Shown piece after piece: positions 1-11,923 of a stretch of 64,000 nt of DNA. The position numbers were made by a program, and so were the translations under genes. Under the pieces are notes generated by a model. The model saw nothing but the letters and a program-made list of their open reading frames with translations. It searched no databases and was not told the DNA's origin. Each line of letters opens with the position of its first letter. The first letter of the stretch is position 1. The stretch is taken from the NCBI GenBank assembly GCA_902728285.1, contig CACVBU010000588.1:434001-498000 (forward strand). The letters run 5' to 3'. The stretch comes from Clytia hemisphaerica. Lineage: Eukaryota; Cnidaria; Hydrozoa; Leptothecata; Clytiidae.

Positions 1-21
1 AATAACAAGCAACATGCTAAA

Positions 22-581
22 TGGACCTACCTGAGATAGGTAGTCGGAAACACGCTGCATGAAAATGAAAATGTTCGAACGAAAAAGAAAAGATAACAGC
101 ATAGCATAGAGATGCGTAAACTTGAAAACATGATGCAACTTGTTTCACATTGGCTTTCAGATGTTTAAAAAAATACCAAGACAGTTGAGAGAAATGCTCA
201 TTAAAATGATAAAACTAAAAGGGAATTTCCCTAAATAAGAAAATCAGATTTTCACGGCCAAAAAAAAATTTCCAGAAAAAACGGCTTCGGCCACTTTTTA
301 GAGACCCTTACCCTCTATCTTGATGCAAAAAATCAGGAAAAACTAATCTCACACAAAGTCTAAAAACCCCTATTTTTAGGCACTTTTTGGCCCAAAAATT
401 GCCCCCAATTTTTTTTTTTAGAAAATCGGGCTCCATCACATTTTGGGTATTGCCATTTTGCATCATTGTGTAAAAAAGCAGAACAAAACCAATGAGTTAA
501 TCCCGAAAAAAGCTGGTAACAGACAAACGCACGAACGAACGGACACGGGTTAAAAATTAATGGACCTCCAAGGTAGGTCCA
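22..581. repeat. Dispersed repeat with TGGACCTACC inverted termini, copy 1
   Basis: The left end reads TGGACCTACC and the right end GGTAGGTCCA. The interior shares long stretches with the copy at 7386-8026, including GCATTGCCATTTTGCAT-like runs, CCAATCCCGA and a closing series of GAACGAACGGA units. It lies left of the last CLOCK-like exon found, possibly in an intron of that gene. No coding capacity; likely a non-autonomous DNA transposon. Confidence 0.65.
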
Positions 582-1334
582 AAAACTACTTGACAATACT
601 TTCATAGTAATCCAATTTGTTATTTTGTTTTTTTCATATTCTAATTTCTTTTTTCAGTTTGACCTAATAGAGGAAAACACATCATTGTTTTTATTAGCCT
701 ACTCTTCGGGATATGAGCACTGCTCTTGTTTTGAATATTGAAATCCTTCGGATAAATTGCATGCGCACTGAGGTTTTAATGAAACAATAGAGAGTTTCGA
801 AGCCTTAGCCAATCAGCTGTGTTTTAAACATTCTTTTATTGGAAATCTCTATTGATAAACATCTTTTGTGAAAGTTGTCTATTATGTTTAAACCTATTAA
901 TAAGCAATTCCCGGTGGGGGGTGGGGGGGGGCTACTAGTGGCCGCCTATAGCAGTGCCGATAGACCAAGAGTAGGAGCTGTCTATTGTGTAGACTATGTT
1001 TTAATTTATTTATGCAACTTTTAAATTCATTTTCACATAATAATTTTCAAGATCTACTCTACTGTCTGAAGGTAAGACGAACTTTGAAATAGGTCTTATT
1101 GACCGTTTTAGCATAAGGCACCCTGTTAAAATGATAGACGATACAATGAAGCCACAATAACAAAAAACAACAGAAATTTATTGCTCTTTTCTTCTTAAAA
1201 ATAGAAGTGGAAAAAGGAAAGATTTTCGAAATAAATCTTTTGTATGATAGTGTTAGATGTTCTCTAAAGTCCAGGAAAAGACCAAACAGGAGACTTTTTC
1301 GAAATATTATACTGGAACGCACACGGAGTTGGTC

Positions 1335-1620
1335 ACATTGACTTCCAACCCCAAAGGGCTAAACTCGAGACTCCTGGATGGGAAATGAAGCCACTTATTT
1401 CCATCCAGAACGCCCACTAGTGGATTGATAGTAAAATCTATCGCTAGATTTCAAAGAAGAATGCAGTCATTAAAAACAAAGAAACCGCTAGATACAATCC
1501 GTCGTCATTATTGCCCCCACGTTCTAGGCGCGTTCTGGATGGGAAATAGGTGGCTTCACTTTTTCTTACCTGGGAAAGGTTAGAGATTTTACTCTCGCCC
1601 TTCGGGCTTTAAGCTCTATG
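1335..1620. repeat. Inverted-repeat element ending in GCCCTTCGGGCTTTAA
   Basis: CTGGATGGGAAATGAAGCCAC and CCCAAAGGGCTAAACTCGAG at the left are mirrored at the right by TTCTGGATGGGAAATAGGTG, GGCTTCACTTTTTCTTACCT and CGCCCTTCGGGCTTTAAGC. A related fragment (GGCTTCACTTTTTCTTGCCT, AGCCCTTCGGGGGCTTTAAA) occurs at 33184-33265. Non-coding. Confidence 0.5.
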
Positions 1621-1884
1621 ATTGACCTACCTTAGTAATTACTTATAAAATCCCACCCCAAAGGCACCCCTCTTCACATCATGCTCTTTTTTGCTCTCAT
1701 AACGTTCACAACAATCGCCAAAATTGGCTCACACGCGAAAAATATCGATAAAAATCCCAAAGTACGCGTGAGAAATCTAGATTAGCTATGTGTGAATCAT
1801 TCGTGTTAAATCTGGGTTAGCCAAATTTTCAAATACGCAAAAATATGGACAAAAATCCCAAAGCACGTGGTAAAGAAGACTTAC

Positions 1885-4800
1885 AGTTATCGTGTGCCGA
1901 ATGTATTTCAGGTAGATCATCGACGTGAACGAACATGTAGAGGGATTTACCGAGAAGTTCGTATGAGGTGTACCCCGTCACTGGTGGACAACTTGAAAAG
2001 AAAAAGAAAGAAAGTAGTTATAAGTACAGTTGATGGTGTTTCTATGATATTATCATCGAAAATTTTGTCTTGCGATATTTTTTAGAAATATATTGGAAAT
2101 TAGATTGGAATAAAATCTACAATACACTACATTGCGTGAATATTGCGACAATGAATCACCGTATAGCAATTGTAAATTACTTCTTCAATCCTTTATATTT
2201 TTTAGAACTCAATAAAAAAACAGGGTAAAAAGGTAGGGACTTTTCAAATTTCAAATTCACACGAATTAAACTAAAATACGCAAAGTCCGCAAAACTTTAT
2301 CTTATTTAAAGACATAGTCCATGAAAACGATATATATTTTACGAACCATAACCAAAAACTTACTTTTGGTCAACGAAAATGAAGCTAAGATCTAGTCCTT
2401 GTTTGGTCATGAAAGAGGGTATCGCATCTTCCGGTGGCGCTATCTCTCGCATTTCAGTTTTCACAGTGGCAAATAGGATCAAGACTTTCGATAGAAAACC
2501 ACTCTCCTCTAAAAAAGAAAAGCCGTAAAAGTAATGAATAGCAAAATTCTCATACATACTATTGTATGGATACCTCTGGATACATTATTTTGAATAAATT
2601 AGCGATGAAATCGTATTAGCTCGGTCTTTCCATTGGCTTCAAAGCCTTCTAGTAACGACTTAATTTACTAACAGAATTGAGATTGATTCATGTCCCGGCA
2701 AACGAAACGAAAAGCATGAAGTTTAAACTTTAAAGTGGTTTAAGCACGGATGGATACAATCTTGAAAGTGTTGAAAATACCGCCGTTTGAAAAGAAGGCA
2801 ATGTCTTAACAGTACGTAACAAACTCGAAAGTTTATAACAAATTAAGTAAGGATTTGTTTGATTCAATGAGGAAAAAAGGATTGGCAACCTGGTTCCTTA
2901 TTTATCACCACACATACCTAACTTTTTGAAAGATTGCCATCGGCCAACACACGATAGATGTCGGTAACTGCTCTCTCTATCTGAATCACTGACTTTGACG
3001 CGGAAATCTAAAGTAATGCACCTCTTTTCGACATCGATATTTTCTATGAAAAAAAATGAAAAAAAGAACAAAAGTCCAGCTTAACCGAAATTAAATCCAG
3101 CAGTTTGAGAGTTCTTACAATCCCCTAAGGGTGTCAGTTTAAAATACATAGTATTAGCGTTTTTTTAGTACTCAATATAAGGTCAATTAGTGAAAATCGA
3201 AGAAAAGCAACCGCAGCAAGTCTCTTATCTAGTCGCAATCGATGCAGTCGCGATACATTTTAACAATAACCTAAATTCGTTATATCGATTATCATCAACA
3301 ATATGTATCATAACAATCGATTTGTTATCGAATAGTTAGAATCGCTTTGAAAAGATGATAACGCAACGATTGTATCGTTAGTTATGCGACTAGATAAGAC
3401 AATCTTATCTTTCTAGTTTAGAGCATTACTAGACATTAAGTTGACTCCCAAAATGGTCACAAGAAGATGTCCGCCTGACCTGCAAAATGTCATTTTATAA
3501 AAAGTTTCAATTATGCCATTACTAAAATTAATTAAAATGCTTTGATCGTAGATTAATAAACCAAAAGCCTATAACTACTAGAGAGTCAAATACCATAAAC
3601 AGTCACTCTTCTATTCATGAATAGATTTATACTTGCACTGTTAATGAAATGAAAACACTGGGAAACGACAACCAAATAAAACCAAGTGATATTCTTACCT
3701 CCTAGAAAGTCCATATACGTTGATTCTGTTGAATGATCAAAATAAGTACTGGACATGATCTCTTCAGCCACTTTGGTTCGATCATCTTCATGAATGAAAG
3801 CATGGATTGGCTTCCCAGTAATGTTAGACTATGTTTGGAAAAAGGAAGAACGCTTTTTAAGAATCGAGAATGTGAAAAAAAAATTTTTACATACAGAAAT
3901 CAGCACGAGACAGAAAATATTGAATGGTTTTAATCTGATTGACATTTTCCTGATGTGTCCACAAGGTGAACACAATTTTCCAGAATTTATATCTAATTGC
4001 TTGATCTAATAAAAGGGATTGGGACCGACGCACTCACAAGATTAATACTCACAGCTTTAATTCCAAGTATCTTCTCAGCAACATCGGCAATGTATAGAAG
4101 TTTAGCATCGTCGTTGATGACAAGGATAAATCCATTGGTAGCCTAATGAACAGAAATGTTATATGATATTTGAATCATACATAAGAAAACAGTAATGAAT
4201 CTATTGATGGCATTTTACATTTAATAGGGAAATTCTAATAAATAAAGTTGTTTTAAATTTCACTGAGATTTACGTCAAAAAATGAGTGTTTTCAAAAAAT
4301 GGAATTCTTTTTAACTGAGAGAGAAACAATTTGACATATTGAAACTGTATATAAAATAGAGTAAAAATCTCAGCGTGAGGTTTGACCTAGTCGGGAAAAA
4401 AACTCCTCAGCAAAAAATGAACATTGAAAACATTCCAAGTTTGTTGTGATCGAAATGTTATGTAGAAATTATTCCCGGGTGTATAAAGAAAGAAAAACGA
4501 ACGAAATCTTATACATTTAGTGCAAAAAAATAGTAAAATAAGCTTCTTGGAGTGTTTTGGTTACTATCATAGTAAAAAAGAATCTATGATTTAATCTATA
4601 TAACCCTTGACAAGTAACTTAAGGTGATTATTGGAAAATAGATCAACACAAAAATCAATAGTGTACAGAGAGACAAGGGATTCTACCCCTTCCTTTTTGC
4701 AAGACAAAGATAAAGTTTTAGCATTTTGTAATTATAATCCAAACCTATAAATATGAATGAATTATATTAATCTAAAAGAAATTTTTCTCAAGAAACGATT

Positions 4801-5845
4801 TTCAAGAATTTTTTTCTTACCCTTGCCTTTTTGTAATTTTTGATATAGTTATGCCTCTCTATTAGAAAAGGAAGTCTATAAGATTTATCAAAACCAAACT
4901 AATACATGGCAAATGATTAACATTTTTGAGAAGGAATAGTCAAAAATGAAAATGATACCTCGAACATCAGCTGGCCTAACTCATCACATGGAATGAAAAA
5001 GGTCTTCTTATTTTTGCCAGCACCTTGTCCAGAAACGTTGATTGAAAAATCTATAAATAAAAGAATAAGTAGGTAATAAGAAGGAGATATTTTTTTGATA
5101 TCACTTACACTGTTTATTTTTTTTACAAGAATTACATTGATTTTATAGTAACTTGGGATAAGCCTCGTTCATATAACTTTTTTGATGATTTGACCCTTTT
5201 TTCGAGGTAAACCCTGGTTATTCCAAATAGTCCTGCTCTTTTTAATGTCCCAAAAAAATTGAAAAATTCAAGAAAATTGCAATTAGCCAGATTTTCATGG
5301 AAAAATATATTTGTATGTACCGTTGTGTAAACTTAAATAATTCAAAGTCATCTTTAGAACGGTCAATTTGTCCAGTCTTTTAGTGGCGTCCGGTGCTAAC
5401 ATAGCTTGCAGGCTTTGGATGAACGAGTTCAACTTGTCTCGTCTTTTCTTTTCGCTTTTGCATCTTGATTTCAAGAGCCTACAATGATGAGATGCAAGAG
5501 AGAATCACAACAAAATTAAGTTCAATATAATATTCAATATACCTTTAGAACTTCATTTTATGGTAAAGATTTTATAACAAAGTGTGTTTATCAGTAGTTT
5601 CCATTTTTTTCCATTATGTTCAAGCCTCCCAATGATTAGACTCCACCCTTTTAAGTACATTGTACTAACTCAAATTTAGCTTTAAAAATACACCATCCCC
5701 AGCTATGGGTCAGTACATTGAGTCAGTACATTGAGTCAGTACCACCCTCCCTAACATACCTTTCTTTGGATGATTCAGCACTTGAATTATCCTCGCTTGA
5801 GGTAATAGAGGATGCATTTGACTGACTTCCCATAATTGATGTCAT
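1885..5845 (-). CDS. CLOCK: CLOCK/NPAS2-like bHLH-PAS transcription factor, 5' part (partial)
   Basis: Eight exons on the minus strand: 5845-5760 (start ATG), 5478-5321, 5050-4959, 4142-4053, 3828-3699, 3043-2918, 2508-2364 and 1991-1885. All join in phase and give about 311 residues. Residues 1-28 are Ser-rich. The bHLH follows; its basic region reads SRCKSEKKRRDKLN, close to the CLOCK/NPAS2 pattern SRNKSEKKRRD, and helix 2 reads KRLDKLTVLKM. PAS-A begins around LMFEATNGFILVI. A later exon contains SYRHLSCVGRW, where CLOCK has a similar run. PAS-B holds SFIFVDQ, GYTSYELLG and HVDDL, again as in CLOCK. Family knowledge: class I bHLH-PAS partner of BMAL/ARNT, binding E-boxes in the nucleus and driving circadian transcription. 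The last exon ends in phase 1 inside PAS-B, so the rest should lie at lower coordinates; I found no convincing exon in 1-1884. A more general bHLH-PAS assignment is possible, but bHLH plus two PAS domains is clear. Confidence 0.85.
3223..3398. repeat. MITE-like element with CTTATCTAGTCGCA termini in a CLOCK-like intron
   Basis: Left end CTTATCTAGTCGCA, right end TGCGACTAGATAAG. The 176-bp interior is dense in ATCGATT, GTTATCG and CGATACA words on both strands. It lies in the intron between CLOCK-like exons 3699-3828 and 2918-3043. Confidence 0.6.
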
Positions 5846-7385
5846 ATTTTATAAAAGTTCAAATCGATTTATTAGAATATTCTGCCATTTTTCATCATCA
5901 TCGCAACTTTTCACAAGTATAGACTTTTATTTAAAAACTACAAGAGAAAAAAATTATTGTTCATATTTAGATTTTCCCAAAAGGAAATATTTTTTTTCAG
6001 AGATTTTATTATAGAGTGAAAGGAGAGACTTTTTAACTTATTTTGGGCTTGAAACCAAAAAGAGGAATTTTAATCTTAGTTTAAAGAGGAAAAAGAAAAA
6101 CTAATATATTATATATCATATATTTAAAACAATTTCCAAAACATTCTCATTCGTTAGAAGCCTCGTAAGCAGAAAGTCTGATTGTATTTAAAAAATTGAT
6201 GTTTTACCAACTTAAACAGTTGCATAAACACTATAATTTATCTTAACACGAAAGACTGAAAAAATAGAGAACTAATCACCAAATGAAAACAGAATGAAAC
6301 ATCTTCAAAATTTATTCTTAAAATATAATGGGAGGAGCACAATAGATAATTGAAGTGCTTTGAAGTCTTAAAAGTATTTTCTAATTCTAATTTAGAACAA
6401 AACGTTATATTCTAGAGAGGAAAACCCTTCTTTAAATTTTTTTTTTCAAATAGTACCTTCATATGTAAAATATGATTTTGGAAAATTTCTAGTAATATAG
6501 CATATCGATCACACATTAACAAACACAATACATATCATTCCATAAACATGTCTGATTGAAACAATCATACAAAAACATAAAAACATATTATGCAAGCTGT
6601 ATAGAAAGTGTGCAAATTTCTCAAACTAAATAAGGTCCCTCTCACGCGATGCTGCACACAGAGTCACACACTTCAAAGAGTAGTGTGCTATAATTAAAAA
6701 AAATACTTCACTGCATTACTTGTCATTACACTATAAGAGATGTTTTTAAAAGCACTTAGATGTGTTGATGTTTATTAAACATTTAGAAGTCAAACTATCT
6801 TGATCATTACTACTTCTCTAAAACATTTTGTCCAAAGATTTTCAAAATCAACAAAACATTTCTGAGTGACATTTTGGATAAGTTAGCAGAAAGCAATAAA
6901 TAAATGGAGTTTACCAATTGCTTATAATAAAACATCTTAGTTTCAGACTTAATTGCTTGCTACTTTTAAATGGTCCTCACCTCGTTAGTCAGCTCCATTA
7001 TAACGCTTAACAACCATAATCATTTAAAAAAAAAAGAAGATAGAATCTACTTTAGCCTTGAAACTGATCATCTTGCTCATAAATAGAAACAAAAACTGAG
7101 TATTTTTAACACGAGAAAATCCTTTTATACAGCTATGTGGTGAAAAACACCATATTTTTAACTTTACCTTGAATAAAATTATGATAATCTATACAAATTA
7201 TATTGTGACTTGATGGTACCAGCTGTAAATACAAGGAGCTTTACTAGCATTTCTTTGAGCTCCATTTGATTTTGAGCTTCACTGAAAAACCATTTTTGAA
7301 ATGTAGTAAAATAATCATTCAGGAAAAATTTATGTATTAAACAAGGCCAAACTTTTTTTTCAAGTACAACAAGCTAGATGCTGAA
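5846..7385. other. Gene-free AT-rich interval upstream of the CLOCK-like start
   Basis: No supported coding exon, RNA gene or clear element. Composition is about 70 percent AT with many A and T runs. It should contain the 5' UTR and promoter of the CLOCK-like gene, but I see no convincing E-box cluster or TATA context to annotate. Confidence 0.4.
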
Positions 7386-8026
7386 TGGACCTACCTGATG
7401 ATGAAAGTTAGATAGCAATGCGAGAAGAAAAAAATCAGTCAGAAAATATATCGTTTAGCGAAAATGCATAACGCAATAAATTCATCATTGATTGTTTATG
7501 GGGGGAGAGGGAAGGGTTGTAAGGAAAAATTAATAGAAAGTTCTGGTCGCAAAAATCAGTTTTATTGACAATTGAATCATGCTTGATGGTGAGCATTGTT
7601 ATCAATAATGTTTTTGTGTGAAGAACATAGAAATACAAGGAAAACATATAATGAAAATCTGCAAAGACGGCGATTTCCGGCATTTTCAGCCGGAATAGAA
7701 TTTTTCTCAAAAATCGGACTAGGCCATGTTTTAGACATTGTTAATACGCATCTTTGTGCAAAAAATCAGAAAAAACTAATGATGAAATCTCGAGAAAATG
7801 CCAAAAAAACGGTTTTTCCGGCATATTTCCGGCATTTTCGGCCGGAAATGAATTTTTTTCGAAAATCGGGCTCCGTCACATTTTGGGCATTACCATTTTG
7901 CATCTTTGTGCCAAAAATTAGGAAAAACTAATGAGCCAATCCCGAGAAAAGCTAGTAACGAACGGACGAACGGACGAACGAACAGAGGTTAATTTATAGG
8001 ACCTACAGCCCACCGGGGTAGGTCCA
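7386..8026. repeat. Dispersed repeat with TGGACCTACC inverted termini, copy 2
   Basis: Same termini as 22-581. The interior has two diverged tandem copies of a module of about 150 bp built on TTTCCGGCATTTTCGGCCGG (about 7670-7770 and 7805-7920), followed by GAACGGACGAACG units. The 111-codon frame inside is a by-product of this tandem module, not a gene. Confidence 0.65.
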
Positions 8027-9351
8027 AAAATTCTAACGTTATAGGTGAAGATTGATGTAATAAGAAAATAATAAGAAATTGCAAAGATAAAGTAATGAAT
8101 GCAGACTGAAAAAATAAAACAATTACATCTAAAATAGGATGGGAGATATAGAGTACTTTGGATTTCCTACCAAATTTGTCAGGACAGGGAAAAATGTGAA
8201 AGCCGCTTTTTGTCTGTGGTCTTTTTTAGAATAATAATAAACTCGCAAGATGGCATAATCTTGTTCTATTATTGTCATATTATTACTGCTGTTACTCATG
8301 CTATTACTGTGTCTGACCTGGCCTGACCATGCTAAATCCAAAAATTCTAGGACTTCCTTAGAAGCAGGGGTGTGTGTAATGTGCAGACTATTGTTGTTAT
8401 GATCATAATAAACATAGTTTGCACATAGACAGCTCCAGGCTTTTCAGGGCTTTTAGGTTTTACTCTTGGTTTTATGGGCACTACTAGTGACCCGCATTAG
8501 TTATTTGCTCATTCATTGGATTGAAGAGTCGGTACATGTTCAGTGTAGTGACCTATAGCCAGTGGACTGGTGTTTTTTTCTTTTAGTACATGGTAGTAAA
8601 AGGGGTGGTTCCCTGAAAAAAAAATCCCAGATAAAATTAGTAAAATGTACTAAATAGGGAGGTACCAAATAACTGTGTTGTATAGGATAGTATATTGCAC
8701 CATACTCAGCTTTTTGTTGCATGAAAATGCTCAACATTTTGATGCAATGTATGTACTTTGAATGTATAGTGTATGTACTTTCTAGCCTGGCACATGGACA
8801 CATTTTATAACAAAACAAAATAGGGCCAGACCCAATTGATAGTTTGGTTTGTGTCCTCTGACCAACTCTAAGTATTTGAGAAGAAATGTTTTATTTTGAG
8901 TCAGAAAAATTCTTCTTTCTTCCTTTTCATGTGATTGACAATCTCTGCTGTTTTTTCTTTATAAACAATACCACTTCCCGCACAGAAAAAAAAGGCACAG
9001 CTAACACCATTGTGAGTGAGTGCCAAACATGTTCCTGTGTAACCTTATACTTAAAAACAAAATATCAAGCACCTAAAAGCAGAGAGTCGTGGCTGTATTC
9101 CTTATAAGAACACGCAACAAACACCTCAATCTACAAGTGTAGAAGTGATTTTGTGATGCCATGCGTGCCTTTGTGGATCCGGCCTTCAGGCTATTTCTTC
9201 ACATTCGCAGTTTGATTGGGTGATTGCTAAAAGAATGGAGGCTTTTAAAATTGAGATCTTTGGTGAGAAAAGTAAAAAAAGTTTGCAATTTTAGCTACCA
9301 ACCGACCCCTTTTTTAAAGCTTCTAGGACATGAACCAAACAATCAAGAGTT
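8027..9351. other. Gene-free interval
   Basis: Short frames occur on both strands, none with family motifs or good splice context. No repeat with clear termini was recognised. Confidence 0.4.
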
Positions 9352-9500
9352 GTTTTGGAGAACAAGATGGCCTATTGAATAACTAATTACTCCATTACAG
9401 TTAACTAGAGACAAGATAATTCATCACATTTTATTGGCTGAGGGAAAGTAATGTATGTTGAGTAATTTGTTATTCAATAGGCCGCTGCGTTCTCCATAAC
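9352..9500. repeat. 149-bp inverted-repeat element
   Basis: The left arm GTTTTGGAGAACAAGATGGC then CTATTGAATAAC is mirrored on the right (GTTATGGAGAACGCAGCGGC then CTATTGAATAAC on the complement). Arms are about 35 bp with a few mismatches. MITE-like, non-coding. Confidence 0.55.
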
Positions 9501-9966
9501 AACTTGGGCCCAGCCTGGATAAAGATCAAATGCTAAGACAGTATAGACCTAACTAAGGATTTTCTGTCAAGAGTCTTGTAAACATTCCAACAACCTGCAA
9601 CAACTTCCATCAAAATGATCTGTCACAGCAAGTCTACCATTTTTAGCGCAGTCTGAAGATTGAGCTGAGAACGCTTGCAGAACAGGTGAAAACTAGTTTC
9701 AATCAGCAATTCGGCCCTTCAATTTTTTTCGTTCTTTCTAGTCCGTGGTAATTTTCCGGGGGTCAGGATTTGATTATTGTCAGTTAGTTTAGGGTCAGGG
9801 TTGCTAGTAACGGATTGTCACTGTGCCGGTTGCATACTCGGCGCCTTGGGCCCCGCAGGGTTGCTAGTAACGGCTCGAATTTCAGTCAGGTTTAAAAAAG
9901 GGGTACTTTTACCCATATTATTTTGCCAGTTCGGTATAATATGTTATGAATTGCATGATTTTGCTG

Positions 9967-10050
9967 TGCGACGATAGTGCAATTGGTAAGGCGCCGGGTT
10001 TGGAAACCAAGGTTGCTTGCATTTGGTGGTTCGAACCGAGGTGTGGGAGT
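9967..10050 (+). repeat. tRNA-like sequence (SINE head or tRNA pseudogene)
   Basis: It has a box-A-like TAGTGCAATTGGTAAGGCG and a box-B-like GGTTCGAACC about 40 bp further on, the spacing of an RNA polymerase III internal promoter. The acceptor and anticodon stems do not pair well, so I do not call a functional tRNA. Confidence 0.4.
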
Positions 10051-10418
10051 ATAGTTTCAGAATTAGCAAAATAGCTTCAAATAGTCAAATTCAGAAAAAC
10101 TAATCAGAAAAAACAGAGTTAGAGATAGGAAATAGAGAAAAAGAGGAAAAGGGCGGAATTGGTGATTGAAACTAGATCTTTCCTGCAGAACGCCTGCGAG
10201 CTCCCGCTGATGAAAAACTTTAATCTGTTAATCATTTTCTCAAGCAAACAGTACCATGAGATCAGGTAACTTACGCCTAAGGAGGCAAACATACATAGCC
10301 CTGGCTGGTCATTAAAATACAAAGTCAAATCAAAATAAAAATGGTAGAGTAGAGCAGTCAGGACCTCTTTGGTCTTTTTTAACATTAGTTCGGATAGAAT
10401 AAAAACATACCTGTTCAT

Positions 10419-10660
10419 CCGGTTCACCACGTGGATAAAAAACGTATGGAATGAAACCTGACAGAATGTTTTCAACCAGATTTATTCAGATAAAGCTATA
10501 AGAGGTTCATTACTTGTGGATTTTAAAACCTACATAAGCAAAAACGAAAGTTGTTGGGAAGGAAAGAGTAAACGCAAGACAGAAGGTTTGGTTGTGTTGA
10601 TCAGGTATGTTTTTATTCTATCCGAACTAATATTATAAAAGACCAAAGAGGCCCTGACAG
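10419..10660. repeat. Direct repeat, copy 1 (spacing 1071 bp)
   Basis: Starts CCGGTTCACCACGTGG and runs to about ATTATAAAAGACCAAAG. It matches 11490-11745 almost throughout. Just to its left (about 10381-10412) part of its right end appears inverted (TTAGTTCGGATAGAATAAAA), so the locus is partly palindromic. Confidence 0.65.
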
Positions 10661-11489
10661 TCAGGGCCTCCTTTTACTTTATCGATATTACGCAAACGGA
10701 AGTGCGCTCTAAATTATTTTGGTTTCGCTTTCGATTTCAAGCAAAGGTCTTAGCAACAGGGCGTACATAGCAACGGGTCTGGGTAAAAAAATCTAAACAT
10801 AGAATTCAAAAAAAATTCCGATCATCGTATAGAGTACTAAAGAATAGCCCCTTTCTATGTTTATTTTGTTCTACCTTGTAACTGAAATCTTCAAAAACCT
10901 TTGTCCGCTATCAGCACGCGCGGTAATCTTTGCCCGCTTCAATTCTTAGATAATGAATAAGAGAGGTGTGCTTAGCTAAGCCGTGCTCGCGGGCGATAAA
11001 TTTATGTTTACTTATCTGATGATTGCTTAGAGCATGAAACTCCGAGTTATGGATTTTGAAATTTTTTGGTTTTGAAATATATTTTTGATTAAAGCTCTAC
11101 TCCTGGTTGGTTTTATCGAGCACTCTTTGAATATGATTTCACCTTATTTGATTGATGTTTACTTATCTTGGTATTTATCCAATGAAAAGGATGTTGACAA
11201 AATATGCACGGCGCTGACAAAATATGCACAGCATTGATTATGACATCATTAAATATGTCAATGTCAATTCAACGACCGTTTAAGAAAATAATTCGTAGAT
11301 AGTTTTTTTTTATCTTGAAATTTAGAAATACGAACAAAAAAAGAATCAAATTTGATATTTGTTTCCTATCTAGGGTAGATTATATTAGCGTTAGAATACG
11401 GTAAATTTTCACGAAAAATACCGATGGCGGTACGTCCAATCGCCCCCACAGGAAAGTTCCAATTTTTTATTATCGGGAAATCGGGGAAA

Positions 11490-11752
11490 CCGGTTCACCA
11501 CGTGGATAAAAAACATACGGAATGAAACCTGAGAGAAGATGTTTAACCAGATTTATTCAGATAGAGCTATAAGAGGTTCATTACTTGTGGATTTTAAAAC
11601 CTAGATAAGCAAAAACGAAAGTTGTTGGAAAGGAAACAGTAATACTGTTTCCTTTCCAACGCAAGACAGAAGGTTTGGTTGTGTTGATCAGGTATGTTTT
11701 TATTCTATCTGAACTAATATTATAAAAGATCAAGGATGCCCTGACTGCCTGA
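11490..11752. repeat. Direct repeat, copy 2, with an extra palindrome
   Basis: Close copy of 10419-10660. It differs by a gain at about 11624-11661, where GTTGGAAAGGAAACAGT is followed by AAT and then its exact inverse ACTGTTTCCTTTCCAAC. Confidence 0.65.
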
Positions 11753-11923
11753 CTGGTCCTGACTGGAGTAGAGTGGGTGAGTGGGTGAAAAACTTTAATC
11801 TGTCAATCATTTTCTCAAGCGAAGAGGATGCAAAGGGATTATAGCTTTACGATAGTGCCGCAGATCATCAGTGGATAGTATTCAATGATCATTAATACAT
11901 TATCCCTTTATTTTCATTCCTAG

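Noticed and set aside
3440-3492. Minus-strand stretch RRTSSCDHFGSQ as the next CLOCK-like exon
   Set aside because: Out of phase with the exon ending at 3699. The exon at 3043-2918 fits in phase at both ends and matches the family.
7435-7931. Overlapping 91- and 111-codon frames
   Set aside because: Explained by the TGGACCTACC repeat and its internal tandem module.
9967-10050. Functional tRNA gene
   Set aside because: Box A and box B are present but stems do not pair. Kept only as a tRNA-like repeat.
10119-10475. 118-codon minus-strand frame with hydrophobic segments
   Set aside because: It runs through the 10419 repeat and its inverted piece. Hydrophobicity follows from AT-rich sequence.
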